64,000 nt of DNA from an uncultured Eggerthellaceae bacterium (GTDB taxonomy: Bacteria > Actinomycetota > Coriobacteriia > Coriobacteriales > Eggerthellaceae): assembly GCA_903789415.1 (NCBI GenBank), contig CAIFEG010000006.1, forward strand, positions 20,293 through 84,292, read 5' to 3'. Below, piece by piece: positions 54,108-62,059 of this stretch (position 1 is the stretch's first letter; every line of letters begins with the position of its first letter). Position numbers and translations under genes: made by a program. The notes under the pieces are model-generated. The model worked only from the letters and a program-made list of their open reading frames with translations. It did not search any database and had not been told where the DNA came from.

Positions 54108-55376
54108 TTGTCACAGTTAATCAAAAACGAATCCGATGTTTCAAAATACCTACAACCAGTGGTGATCGGTGGCGACTTGCTTACCTATACCTATGTGCGT
54201 GAATTTCATCGTGCATACGGCATCGAAAAAACCATCGTGCTTGCCACCCTCGACGTAAAGCAGCTTTCTACCAGCAAATTTACCGATTATCGGATCTGCC
54301 CCGACATTCATCAACCCGAACCTCTCTACCGCGAGCTCGAAAAGATTGCACACGAAATCGGAGGTACAAAGCAGCTGATTGTGTTGGGCTCCGACGATTG
54401 CCATGCGCGCATGCTGTCTGAGGACAAAGAGCGTCTTGAGGCACTCGGATATACGGTGCCCTACATCGACTTTGATTTACTTGATGACATAACGCAGAAG
54501 GATCACTTCTATGCGCTGTGCGAGCAGCTGGGTATTCCCTATCCGAAAACGCAATATTTTGATTGTTCCGATGCTCACCTGGAAATTCCTGCAGATAGTT
54601 TTACCTATCCCGTGATTGCCAAACCATCTAATTCCGCGACGTTTCAAGATGCCGAAATTCCCCATAAGAAAAAAATCTACGAGATTTCGGGCGCCGATGA
54701 GATGAGGACCGTATGGAAGCAAATTCGCGATTCTGACTACAATCACGAGCTCATCATTCAGGACTATATTCCCGGCGATGATGACCAGATTCGCACTCTG
54801 ACCACCTTTTCGGATGCACAAGGAAATCTGCGCGTGGTGTCTGGTGGCGTTGTTTGTCTGCAGGATCATGACCCAACAGCACTGGGAAACCCGGTGTGTA
54901 TCTTGGGAGAAAAGCAACCTGAAATCATTGAGGCGGCCAAGAAATTTCTTGCCCATGTGAAATACCGTGGGTTTGCGAACTTTGATGTGAAATATGACGA
55001 GCGCGATCATACCTTTAAGTTTTTCGAGGTAAATACACGTTGTGGGCGCAATACGTTTTATATGAGTTTGGGTGGGGTATGCTTCGTAAAACTATTCGTT
55101 GACGAATTTATCCTACACAAACAGATTCCGTACACCGAAGCATATGAACCATTTTTGTTCTGCGTTGTGCCATGGAAAGTTCTCGAAAAAAGCATGACCA
55201 ATAAAGAGCGGCTCGAACAGGCGCGCAAACTTTGGAAAGGTCATGTTCACTACCCCTTAAATTATCCACCAGATAGCTTTGCCCATAACTTCTGGGCCAA
55301 GGTGATGTGGGAAAACCAAATTCGCAAGTTCAAAAAGTTTTATTGGGACACCCAGGGCAAGCAGCTGGATGTGTAG
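54108..55376 (+). CDS. ATP-grasp ligase resembling D-aspartate ligase (Asl family)
   Basis: This 422-residue protein has an ATP-grasp fold. It shows YPVIAKPSNSATF, LIIQDYIPGDDDQIRTLTTF and YRGFANFDVKYDERDHTFKFFEVNTRCGRNTF. This order and these motifs follow the Enterococcus faecium D-aspartate ligase Asl (from memory of the family; no alignment was run). Asl links D-Asp to the stem lysine to form the cross-bridge. The start is TTG with a strong GGAGGGG site. Other amino-acid ligases of this fold are possible. No aspartate racemase is in the window. Confidence 0.72.
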   Translation: MSQLIKNESDVSKYLQPVVIGGDLLTYTYVREFHRAYGIEKTIVLATLDVKQLSTSKFTDYRICPDIHQPEPLYRELEKIAHEIGGTKQLIVLGSDDCHARMLSEDKERLEALGYTVPYIDFDLLDDITQKDHFYALCEQLGIPYPKTQYFDCSDAHLEIPADSFTYPVIAKPSNSATFQDAEIPHKKKIYEISGADEMRTVWKQIRDSDYNHELIIQDYIPGDDDQIRTLTTFSDAQGNLRVVSGGVVCLQDHDPTALGNPVCILGEKQPEIIEAAKKFLAHVKYRGFANFDVKYDERDHTFKFFEVNTRCGRNTFYMSLGGVCFVKLFVDEFILHKQIPYTEAYEPFLFCVVPWKVLEKSMTNKERLEQARKLWKGHVHYPLNYPPDSFAHNFWAKVMWENQIRKFKKFYWDTQGKQLDV

Positions 55377-55506
55377 ACTTCGATAATTGTATTTTGATAG
55401 TTATGTTTCGTCCGCTGTAATAACATATACTGCATCAATCTTGCTACGCAGACCGTCGTTTCGGGACCGCTCTGCTCTGTTCTCCTAGTTGTTCTGCTAC
55501 GCCCTC

Positions 55507-55989
55507 CTATGTTGTTAAATCGGCAAACGTTGCGTCCGTTGCTTTTTGCAGGTCGAAGGGATTGACAATAATTTGTTCCCCACGTTCGCCCGCGCTCACC
55601 GCAATCTCATCGAAAAGCTGTGCCGTTTCGTCGATAAAGGTGGGGAATTTCTTTTTCATTCCCAATGGAGAGCATCCTCCGCGTATATATCCTGTCGTTG
55701 GAAAAAGCTTTTTCACGGGGATGAGTTCTACTTTTTTATCCCCCGCCACACGGGCAACCTTCTTGAGGTCGAGCTCGAAGTCCGAAGGAAGGCAACATAC
55801 CAAATATCCCTTACGTTCTCCATGCAAAACCAGCGTTTTAAATATTTGATCAGGAGATTCTCCAAGTTCTTCTGCAACGTTGAAGCCCGTCGGATGATCG
55901 GGGTCAACGGCATATTGCGCCGTTTTGTACGGAATAGAGAGCGTGTCGAGTTCTCTCATCGCATTGGTTTTATGTAACTTTTTACTCAT
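55507..55989 (-). CDS. ybaK: Cys-tRNA(Pro) deacylase YbaK/EbsC family
   Basis: This 160-residue protein hydrolyses mischarged Cys-tRNA(Pro). The family features are seen: KTNAMRELDTLSIPY, FKTLVLHG, CLPSDFELDLKKVARVAG, GYIRGGCSPLGMKKKFPTFID and GERGEQIIVNP. The start is ATG 55987-55989 (MSKKLHKT); the longer frame adds 21 residues without match. The ribosome site is weak. It stands alone and is convergent with the ATP-grasp gene. Confidence 0.93.
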   Translation of the reverse strand: MSKKLHKTNAMRELDTLSIPYKTAQYAVDPDHPTGFNVAEELGESPDQIFKTLVLHGERKGYLVCCLPSDFELDLKKVARVAGDKKVELIPVKKLFPTTGYIRGGCSPLGMKKKFPTFIDETAQLFDEIAVSAGERGEQIIVNPFDLQKATDATFADLTT

Positions 55990-56111
55990 ATCATCACGTC
56001 TCACGTAATATATGTGAAAATCCCGCCCACAACGAGTTGACGAAAAAGGCAACGACCTTTAAACTTTTTCAAGCACCCACAAATATAGCAATATTTGACA
56101 GGTGCGTAGAC

Positions 56112-56185
56112 TGGGCCATCGTACAATGGTAGTACCCTGGTTTTTGGTACCAGTTACGTAGGTTCGAATCCTGCTGGCCCAGCCA
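56112..56185 (+). tRNA. tRNA-Gln (TTG)
   Basis: The acceptor TGGGCCA pairs with TGGCCCA. The anticodon loop TTTTGGT (56142-56148) carries TTG at 56144-56146. GGTTCGAATCC is the T arm, and CCA is encoded at 56183-56185. It stands alone on the plus strand and is followed by a terminator. Confidence 0.97.
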
Positions 56186-56207
56186 TTTCCTTTTTTTTGC
56201 TGCATGT

Positions 56208-56242
56208 AATGCTCTTTGTCAGATGATAAGGAGCATTTTTTT
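56208..56242 (+). terminator. terminator of tRNA-Gln
   Basis: AATGCTC pairs with GAGCATT, with additional TT/AA pairing inside, and a T7-run follows. It lies 22 bases after the tRNA. The next 150 bases before the patatin gene show nothing else. Confidence 0.85.
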
Positions 56243-56396
56243 GTTGCCAAGAGAACTCAAATTCTCGGGCAAATTACTTCTCCAAATTTCGCACCATGCT
56301 TGTCGCTCTATCCATTCTTCTCGCTCTATGATCCTCGCTGCCGGAAAGTCCGAAGGTGTCGCGACCGAGCAAATCTTGTGCGTCATTCATACGCGT

Positions 56397-57272
56397 TTAT
56401 GCACGCATAAACCGTATGAGGTCTTCCTTTTGTGCCGCAAAGTCATGCACACCAAGATCGTAGAGTGCTCTCTCCTTCTTTTCGTCCATTGAATATGTTC
56501 CTACTTCAATGGGTTTGCTGGCTGCGAAGACAAAAGCTGTTCCCTTGCGCTCGAGCGAAAACACATCCTGCATATTTTGGTTGTACACAACATGCCGACG
56601 ATCGATATCTTTCACGATATTGGGATACTTGCGACAGGAAAATCTATAAAGTGCCCGCAGACCCTGTGGTTTGCGCACATAATCTCGGTTCTTTGAAAGG
56701 ATAACAACAAGCTTGGCGCATCCTTGATCTAACGCCCGACGAACAGGAATCGCATCTGATATCCCGCCGTCGTAATACAGGCCATCTTTCAACGCTACCG
56801 GATGACTGACCACAGGAATGGCACTCGATGCCATAAGCAGACGATAATCATCCTGCTGCATCGCATCTTTTCCAAAATATTCCGGACGGCCCGTTTGAGC
56901 GTTGGTGGCAACAACTTCGTATGAGGCTGGATTACGCATGATCGCAGGATAATCCAGAGGATCTTCTCCATCTGAATTGGTGAGCGTTCCATAAATATAT
57001 TGCAGGCCAAATAAATTCCCGGTGTGCATCAAGCTTTTTAAGCCAAAATAGTTTGGCGAATGGATATGCTCGGTAAAAAACCGCAGGTTTCTCCCTTTCT
57101 GGCCTGCCAAAAACGAGGCCAAATTACCTGCGGCACCCGAGACGCCTATACAGTAGTCAAACGTGATATGGTCGGTCAGGAAGGCATCGAGGATACCAGC
57201 GTTATAAGCACATTTCATGCCGCCGCCTTCTACCACCAATCCTATCTTTTTGCCTGACCGCACATCCGCCAT
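56397..57272 (-). CDS. patatin-like phospholipase with altered nucleophile elbow
   Basis: This 291-residue protein of the RssA/YjjU type has the oxyanion motif EGGGMKCAYNAG and the YDGGISDAIPV motif with the catalytic Asp. The nucleophile elbow reads GVSGAAGN, where the usual GXSXG would need Gly in place of the first Ala. The Ser is kept, so activity is possible. The family acts on phospholipids. The start at 57270-57272 (MADVRSG) follows AAGGAAAG; the longer frame lies in the terminator of the rplA operon. It stands downstream of that terminator and probably has its own promoter. Confidence 0.85.
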   Translation of the reverse strand: MADVRSGKKIGLVVEGGGMKCAYNAGILDAFLTDHITFDYCIGVSGAAGNLASFLAGQKGRNLRFFTEHIHSPNYFGLKSLMHTGNLFGLQYIYGTLTNSDGEDPLDYPAIMRNPASYEVVATNAQTGRPEYFGKDAMQQDDYRLLMASSAIPVVSHPVALKDGLYYDGGISDAIPVRRALDQGCAKLVVILSKNRDYVRKPQGLRALYRFSCRKYPNIVKDIDRRHVVYNQNMQDVFSLERKGTAFVFAASKPIEVGTYSMDEKKERALYDLGVHDFAAQKEDLIRFMRA

Positions 57273-57313
57273 GGTACTTTCCTTCAGTGTTGGTTCTCCA
57301 CGCTCTTCAGTAT

Positions 57314-57342
57314 AAAAAAGGACCCCACAACCTGTGAGGTCC
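57314..57342 (-). terminator. terminator of the rplK-rplA operon
   Basis: GGACCTCACA pairs with TGTGGGGTCC (one G-T pair) around a three-base loop, followed by T6 on the minus strand. It lies 52 bases after the rplA stop. Confidence 0.93.
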
Positions 57343-57393
57343 AAATTTCAAACACACGGTAAAAGCCGAAGCTTATTAACGTTCTGTTGAGGC

Positions 57394-58110
57394 TTATTCA
57401 GCCGTCTCATCATAGTTATTGGTAACGTTCGGATCGACTTTAATGCCAACGCCCATGGTAGAGGTAAGGGTGATGTTTTTAACATATTTGCCCTTTGATG
57501 ACGCAGGCTTCTGACGAAGAATCTCGTCATACACTGCACCATAATTTTGAGCGAGCTTTTCAGGAGTAAAGCTTACCTTGCCCAAAATAACATGGCAGAT
57601 ACCATAACGATCCGCACGATACTCAACACGGCCACCCTTTAATGCCTTAACAGCCTTTGCAACATCGGTGGTAACGGTGCCAAGTTTCGGGTTTGGCATA
57701 AGGCCACGAGGACCTAAGATGCGGCCGAGACGACCAACCTTAGGCATCATATCAGGGGATGCAACGGTGGCATCAAAGTCAATAGTGCCATCCTGGATCT
57801 GTTTTACGAGATCGTCAGATCCCACGATATCAGCGCCTGCTTCTTTTGCCTTGTCAGCAAGATCGCCTTCTGCAAAAACGGCAACGCGAACCGTCTTGCC
57901 ACTGCCATTTGGCAGAGAAACCGTTCCGCGAAGTTGCTGATCGGCTTGGCGCGTATCAATGCCCAAGCGGAAGTGTCCTTCGACAGTTTCGTCAAACTTA
58001 GCCGAAGAAGTTTCCTTGATAAGTTTCGCAGCCTCAAGTGGGCTGTATGCCTTGGAGAGATCGACTTTCTCTGCCACTGCGCGACGAGCTTTGGTGCTCT
58101 TCTTTGCCAT
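57394..58110 (-). CDS. rplA: ribosomal protein L1
   Basis: This 238-residue uL1 forms the L1 stalk of the 50S subunit. [34 protein letters not shown] and [14 protein letters not shown] are typical. AAAGGATGA precedes the ATG. It follows rplK by 102 bases on the same strand. In other bacteria L1 represses its own operon through a site in the rplK leader; a hairpin that may serve this is at 58757-58814. Confidence 0.97.
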   Translation of the reverse strand: MAKKSTKARRAVAEKVDLSKAYSPLEAAKLIKETSSAKFDETVEGHFRLGIDTRQADQQLRGTVSLPNGSGKTVRVAVFAEGDLADKAKEAGADIVGSDDLVKQIQDGTIDFDATVASPDMMPKVGRLGRILGPRGLMPNPKLGTVTTDVAKAVKALKGGRVEYRADRYGICHVILGKVSFTPEKLAQNYGAVYDEILRQKPASSKGKYVKNITLTSTMGVGIKVDPNVTNNYDETAE

Positions 58111-58212
58111 AAAAAATCATCCTTTCGTGGTGCTAACGGGCAAAATGCTCTTCCACAAAATCAAATGTACATACCGTTATAAAAATTAACCTGTTCGCCA
58201 ATGGTATGTGAA

Positions 58213-58710
58213 CTACTCAGCGTCTTCTTGACCACTCAGCATTGCAGCGACCTTTTTCGAAGGAGTGTAGACTTTCTTCTCTTTACGTCCCTCGACAGTC
58301 ACGCCCATAGAACGGGCAGTACCAGCAATGATATTTTTCGCAGCCTCAAGATCGTTTGCATTGAGATCGGGCATCTTCTCTTTCGCGATATCCTCAAGCT
58401 GCTTTTCAGAAAGTTGACCAACCTTCTGAAGCTGAGGAATGCCACTGCCAGACTTAATACCCAAAGCCTGCTTAATAAGAACAGCTGCAGGCGGTGTCTT
58501 GGTGACAAACGTGAAGGATTTGTCTTCATAGACGGTGATTTCAACAGGAATAATAGTTCCCTGTTTATCCTTCGTTCTGTCATTGAACTGCTTGCAGAAC
58601 TGCATGATGTTTACTTGATGTGCACCCAGAGCAGGTCCTACAGGAGGCGCTGGGTTTGCTTGCCCGGCGGGGATTTGTAGCTTAATAAAGCCGGTTTGCT
58701 TCTTAGGCAT
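58213..58710 (-). CDS. rplK: ribosomal protein L11
   Basis: This 165-residue uL11 has the N-terminal [20 protein letters not shown] and the C-terminal rRNA-binding [12 protein letters not shown]. It is about 20 residues longer than usual, by a Lys/Glu-containing C-terminal extension ([16 protein letters not shown]...). L11 forms part of the GTPase-associated centre. AAAGGACG precedes the start. Confidence 0.97.
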   Translation of the reverse strand: MPKKQTGFIKLQIPAGQANPAPPVGPALGAHQVNIMQFCKQFNDRTKDKQGTIIPVEITVYEDKSFTFVTKTPPAAVLIKQALGIKSGSGIPQLQKVGQLSEKQLEDIAKEKMPDLNANDLEAAKNIIAGTARSMGVTVEGRKEKKVYTPSKKVAAMLSGQEDAE

Positions 58711-58756
58711 GTTGAAAGCGTCCTTTCAGCGATTATTAATTTTAAAAATGTATATA

Positions 58757-58814
58757 TTGCACATCTCTTATTGCGAGAAGCCCCTGTCCACGCGGGCACA
58801 ATAAAAAGATGCAA
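58757..58814 (-). promoter_or_regulatory. hairpin in the rplK leader, candidate L1 binding site
   Basis: On the minus strand TTGCATCTTTTTATTG (58799-58814) pairs with CAATAAGAGATGTGCAA (58757-58773), with only a small bulge. An inner GCCC/GGGGC pairing is present. Its place, about 47 bases before the rplK start, and its build (long helix with an internal irregularity) fit the L1 autoregulatory site known in other bacteria. The function is inferred. Confidence 0.5.
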
Positions 58815-58828
58815 CAAACAAATAAACA

Positions 58829-58854
58829 AGCACACGTATCGTACTACGTGTGCT
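58829..58854 (-). terminator. hairpin between nusG and rplK
   Basis: AGCACACGTA and TACGTGTGCT form a perfect ten-base stem with a six-base loop, eight bases after the nusG stop. The tail is T-rich but broken (TGTTTATTTGTTTG). It looks like a partial terminator that lets some transcription enter rplK. Confidence 0.7.
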
Positions 58855-58862
58855 GAAAATTT

Positions 58863-59393
58863 CTAGATATGAGAAACTTGATCGAACGAAAGTTCCACCG
58901 GAGTTTCACGACCAAAGATCGAAACCATAACACGAACCTTGTTAGATTCAGGTGAAACTTCTGCAACCACCCCATCAAAATTAGCGAGTGGTCCAGAAAT
59001 AACATGAACTGTTTGCCCCACTTCAAGATCGGTCGAAGTTTTATGAGCAACCTCAGGCTGAGAACGTTTCATGATCTTGTTAAATTCCTGGCGTGTAAGT
59101 GCTTGAGGATTACCTTGCCCGCCTACAAAACCAGTAACACCTGGTGTGTTGCGAACCGCAGCCCAACTGCGATCATCAAGCTCCATCTTTACAAGAACGT
59201 ATCCAGGAAAAATCTTACGTTCTTTTTCTACACGCCTACCGCCATCTTTGATCTCGGTGACGGTTTCAGTTGGAACAGCGATATCAAACACATTGTTTTC
59301 AAGCCCAAGTGACTCAATACGACTTTCGAGTGTTTGCTTTACTTTGTTTTCGTATCCCGTATAGGTGTGTAGCACATACCATTTTTTTGCCAT
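58863..59393 (-). CDS. nusG: transcription termination/antitermination factor NusG
   Basis: This 176-residue protein has an NGN domain (KKWYVLHTYTGYENKVKQTLE; FPGYVLVKMELDDRSW; NTPGVTGFVG) and a KOW domain (GQTVHVISGPLANFDGVV). It binds RNA polymerase and couples it to Rho or the ribosome. Rho in this species has a long basic insert. secE lies three bases upstream, the usual order. Confidence 0.97.
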   Translation of the reverse strand: MAKKWYVLHTYTGYENKVKQTLESRIESLGLENNVFDIAVPTETVTEIKDGGRRVEKERKIFPGYVLVKMELDDRSWAAVRNTPGVTGFVGGQGNPQALTRQEFNKIMKRSQPEVAHKTSTDLEVGQTVHVISGPLANFDGVVAEVSPESNKVRVMVSIFGRETPVELSFDQVSHI

Positions 59394-59396
59394 GGC

Positions 59397-59813
59397 TTAT
59401 GCTCCTATCGAAGAAATTGCGAGCAAAATTGGAGACGCTACTCCATTATCAAGAATAAACACAAACAAGGTAAAGAAAATAAGCGTGCCGACAACAATGC
59501 CGCTCCAGCGAAGAATTTCTGAACGAGATGGCCACGTAACTCGTTTCATCTCAGAGCGAACACCCTGGAAAAATGTTGCAAGTCTGCCCGGTTTTTTCTC
59601 TTCTTTTTTCTTGGCATGAGAAACAGCGGTTGTCTGAGAAGTCTGAGAAGGTTCACTTTCCTTCTTGCCAGAAAAGAAGTGCGACTTTGACGAAGGTTTC
59701 TCTTCCTCTACAGGTTTTTCCTGTTTTGTTTGAGCAGCTTTCTGCGCCTCTATTTTCTTTTCAGCACGACGAGCGGATGCTTTCGCGCGCTGCGTCTTGG
59801 ATTTCTTTGCCAT
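59397..59813 (-). CDS. secE: preprotein translocase subunit SecE with basic N-terminal tail
   Basis: This 138-residue protein has the SecE core at about 80-138. FFQGVRSEMKRVTWPSRSEI is the conserved amphipathic helix, followed by one transmembrane segment (GIVVGTLIFFTLFVFILD). The first 75 residues are rich in Lys, Ala, Glu and Ser. Single-TM SecE proteins are mostly 60-90 residues, so the tail is additional. It would be cytoplasmic. Confidence 0.95.
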   Translation of the reverse strand: MAKKSKTQRAKASARRAEKKIEAQKAAQTKQEKPVEEEKPSSKSHFFSGKKESEPSQTSQTTAVSHAKKKEEKKPGRLATFFQGVRSEMKRVTWPSRSEILRWSGIVVGTLIFFTLFVFILDNGVASPILLAISSIGA

Positions 59814-59891
59814 CGTGTTCCTTAAAGATTCAAAAAAGAATCTGTATTACTCTAAACGTGAAAGAAGCAGCCTAAGCTGCTTTCAAAAAAC

Positions 59892-59968
59892 TGGCAGGCC
59901 AGGAGGGACTCGAACCCCCAACAAACGGTTTTGGAGACCGCCGCTCTACCAATTGGAGCTACTGGCCT
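59892..59968 (-). tRNA. tRNA-Trp (CCA)
   Basis: The acceptor AGGCCAG pairs with CTGGCCT, the anticodon loop CTCCAAA carries CCA, and the 3' CCA is encoded. It lies between rpmG and secE, where Actinobacteria and Firmicutes commonly keep tRNA-Trp. Confidence 0.97.
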
Positions 59969-59992
59969 GTGCATAAATTAAAAACGAAAACT

Positions 59993-60142
59993 CTAACGAG
60001 TTTCACGATGCAACGTATGATGTCCGCACCATTTGCAGTACTTCATCATTTCGATGCGATCGGGGTTATTATGCTTATTCTTCTTGGTCGTGTAATTACG
60101 GCGTTTGCATTCCGTGCACGCCAAGGTAACCAACGTACGCAT
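59993..60142 (-). CDS. rpmG: ribosomal protein L33
   Basis: This 49-residue bL33 reads [21 protein letters not shown] and ends HTLHRETR. The four cysteines (CTEC and CKWC) of the zinc-ribbon form are kept. The start at 60140-60142 was set by the protein family, as the longer frame extends into the tuf terminator. It lies between tuf and tRNA-Trp. Confidence 0.96.
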   Translation of the reverse strand: MRTLVTLACTECKRRNYTTKKNKHNNPDRIEMMKYCKWCGHHTLHRETR

Positions 60143-60213
60143 TGCTTTGTTACTCCTTATAAATAATATGCTCGATGCAGTTGATTTAAAACGCACACAA
60201 GCTAAGCAAAGGA

Positions 60214-60241
60214 AGCGGAGCCCTGTAAAAAGAGCTCCGCT
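60214..60241 (-). terminator. hairpin after tuf
   Basis: AGCGGAGC and GCTCCGCT form an eight-base stem twenty bases after the tuf stop. The following T-run is weak (TTCCTTTGC), so it may be a processing or attenuating hairpin. Confidence 0.6.
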
Positions 60242-60261
60242 CAATTACTTCCAAGATAGAA

Positions 60262-61467
60262 CTACTTTAAGATCTCAGAAACGCGTCCAGATCCAACAGT
60301 ACGTCCACCTTCACGAACGGCGAAACGCATGCCCTTTTCCATAGCGACAGGGTGAATCATGCTTGCGGTAATCTCAACGTTATCGCCAGGCATAACCATG
60401 TCTGTGCCCTCAGGAAGATGCATAACACCAGTAATATCGGTGGTGTTGAAGAAGAACTGAGGACGATATCCATCAAAGAATGGAGTATGACGTCCACCTT
60501 CGTCCTTGGTCAAAACATACATCTGACCCTTGAACTCAGAATGAGGAGTAACGGTTCCAGGAGCACAAAGAACCTGGCCACGAACAACATCCTCACGCTT
60601 AAGACCGCGAAGAAGAACACCGATGTTGTCGCCGGACTCTGCATAATCAAGAGTCTTACGGAACATCTCAACGCCTGTGCAAACGGTCTTCTGTGTAGGT
60701 TTAATTCCTACAACCTCCAGTGGATCGCCGACTTTGAGCTCGCCACGAGTTACACGACCAGTTGCAACGGTGCCACGACCGGTAATGGTCATAACATCCT
60801 CAATAGGCATCATGAATGGTTTCTCATTGTCGCGCTTTGGAGTAGGAATCCAGGTATCAACGGCATCCATGAGCTTCCAGATTTGATCCTGAGCTTCTTT
60901 GTCGCCTTCCAAAGCCTTCAGAGCAGAACCACGAATGATTGGGGTTTCATCTCCTGGGAAGTCATAGGTGTTCAGGAGCTCACGAATCTCCATCTCGACG
61001 AGCTCGAGGAGCTCTTCATCCTCAACCATATCGCACTTGTTCAAGAATACGACGATTGAGCTCACGCCTACCTGACGAGCCAACAGAACATGCTCACGAG
61101 TTTGAGCCATAGGGCCATCAGTTGCAGCGACAACCAAGATAGCGCCATCCATCTGTGCAGCACCGGTGATCATGTTCTTGACGTAGTCAGCATGGCCTGG
61201 GCAGTCAACATGTGAATAGTGACGTTTGTCGGTCTCATACTCGATGTGAGCAACAGAAATTGTAATGCCACGATCGCGCTCTTCTGGAGCCTTATCGATT
61301 TCTGCAAATGGCGTGTAATCTGCATGTGCAGTGCCATGTGAACCGTCATTCTCAGACAGTGTCTTAGAAATAGCAGCCGTCAATGTGGTTTTGCCATGAT
61401 CGACGTGGCCGATTGTGCCGATGTTTACGTTCGGTTTGTTGCGAACGTACTTTTCCTTCTCAGCCAT
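60262..61467 (-). CDS. tuf: elongation factor Tu
   Basis: This 401-residue GTPase delivers aminoacyl-t[34 protein letters not shown] and NKCDMV are the G motifs, and the C-terminal barrel ends [17 protein letters not shown] 61465-61467 has AAAGGAGG upstream; the longer frame begins in the leader. A perfect hairpin (61486-61503) lies just upstream of the ribosome site. The gene follows three tRNA genes on the same strand, like tufB in E. coli. Confidence 0.98.
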   Translation of the reverse strand: MAEKEKYVRNKPNVNIGTIGHVDHGKTTLTAAISKTLSENDGSHGTAHADYTPFAEIDKAPEERDRGITISVAHIEYETDKRHYSHVDCPGHADYVKNMITGAAQMDGAILVVAATDGPMAQTREHVLLARQVGVSSIVVFLNKCDMVEDEELLELVEMEIRELLNTYDFPGDETPIIRGSALKALEGDKEAQDQIWKLMDAVDTWIPTPKRDNEKPFMMPIEDVMTITGRGTVATGRVTRGELKVGDPLEVVGIKPTQKTVCTGVEMFRKTLDYAESGDNIGVLLRGLKREDVVRGQVLCAPGTVTPHSEFKGQMYVLTKDEGGRHTPFFDGYRPQFFFNTTDITGVMHLPEGTDMVMPGDNVEITASMIHPVAMEKGMRFAVREGGRTVGSGRVSEILK

Positions 61468-61485
61468 TAAATCCTCCTTTTTTTG

Positions 61486-61503
61486 ACACGTCTGAAGACG
61501 TGT
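61486..61503 (-). promoter_or_regulatory. hairpin directly before the tuf ribosome site
   Basis: ACACGTCTTCAGACGTGT on the minus strand is a seven-base stem with a four-base loop. It ends about 18 bases before the tuf ATG, separated from AGGAGG by an A-run. It could be a processing site between the tRNA and tuf transcripts or affect initiation. Confidence 0.55.
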
Positions 61504-61566
61504 ACTGTCTAATGTTGTATATAGCTTACAAATTTGGTAACTACTCAAGCACCAAAAGAATAATCA

Positions 61567-61643
61567 TGGTAGCGGTGACTGGATTCGAACCAGTGACGCC
61601 ACGGGTATGAGCCGTGTGCTCTAACCACCTGAGCTACACCGCC
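61567..61643 (-). tRNA. tRNA-Met, elongator (CAT)
   Basis: The anticodon loop CTCATAC carries CAT on a CACGG/CCGTG stem, so the three G-C pairs of an initiator are absent. The acceptor GGCGGTG pairs with CACCGCT, with a G-T pair at position 1-72. CCA is encoded. Ile-CAT is less likely, as the body resembles elongator tRNA-Met. Confidence 0.93.
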
Positions 61644-61650
61644 ATAATCA

Positions 61651-61726
61651 TGGAGCCCGCGACCGGATTTGAACCGGTGACCTCTTCGTTACCAACGAAG
61701 TGCTCTACCGACTGAGCTACACGGGC
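61651..61726 (-). tRNA. tRNA-Thr (GGT)
   Basis: The acceptor GCCCGTG pairs with CGCGGGC (one T-G pair), the anticodon loop TTGGTAA carries GGT, and the 3' CCA is encoded. It lies seven bases from tRNA-Met and two from tRNA-Tyr. Confidence 0.97.
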
Positions 61727-61728
61727 AA

Positions 61729-61813
61729 TGGTGGGAGTGCTAGGTTTCGAACCTAGGTAGGCAGAGCCAACGGATTTACAGTCCGTCCCCATTAACCACT
61801 CGGGCACACTCCC
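61729..61813 (-). tRNA. tRNA-Tyr (GTA)
   Basis: A class II tRNA with a long variable arm. The acceptor GGGAGTG pairs with CACTCCC, the anticodon loop CTGTAAA carries GTA, and CCA is encoded. It is the first gene of the tRNA-tuf series. Confidence 0.97.
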
Positions 61814-61889
61814 AAATTGCTTAACTCTGTGCACTTTTCAAGCTACCTGCCCGCACTTGGGACAGAAGTCTGATGCACGAGCGCATGAA

Positions 61890-61918
61890 ATAATACGCTA
61901 GCAAAATTCTTGTGTCAA
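61890..61918 (-). promoter_or_regulatory. strong promoter of the tRNA-tuf operon
   Basis: TTGACA (61913-61918) and TATTAT (61890-61895) are 17 bases apart on the minus strand, 77 bases before tRNA-Tyr. It is the best match to the sigma-70 consensus in the window. Confidence 0.85.
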
Positions 61919-62059
61919 TATTTTACCCGCCCCCGGGCGTATCTTCACTAATCTAACGCAATATCTGCAATTCCTTGCTTCTTTTACGCTTCAATAAAAG
62001 AGAAAAACGACTTGGTAAAAGGCGGACTAGCGCAAGCCACTATGTAGCCAAAAGTTATT

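Noticed and set aside
61383..61610. 75-codon plus-strand frame and the 66-codon minus-strand frame at 61634-61834
   Set aside because: They overlap tuf and the tRNA genes. Peptides such as GFEPVTPRV are the usual false translation of tRNA T arms.
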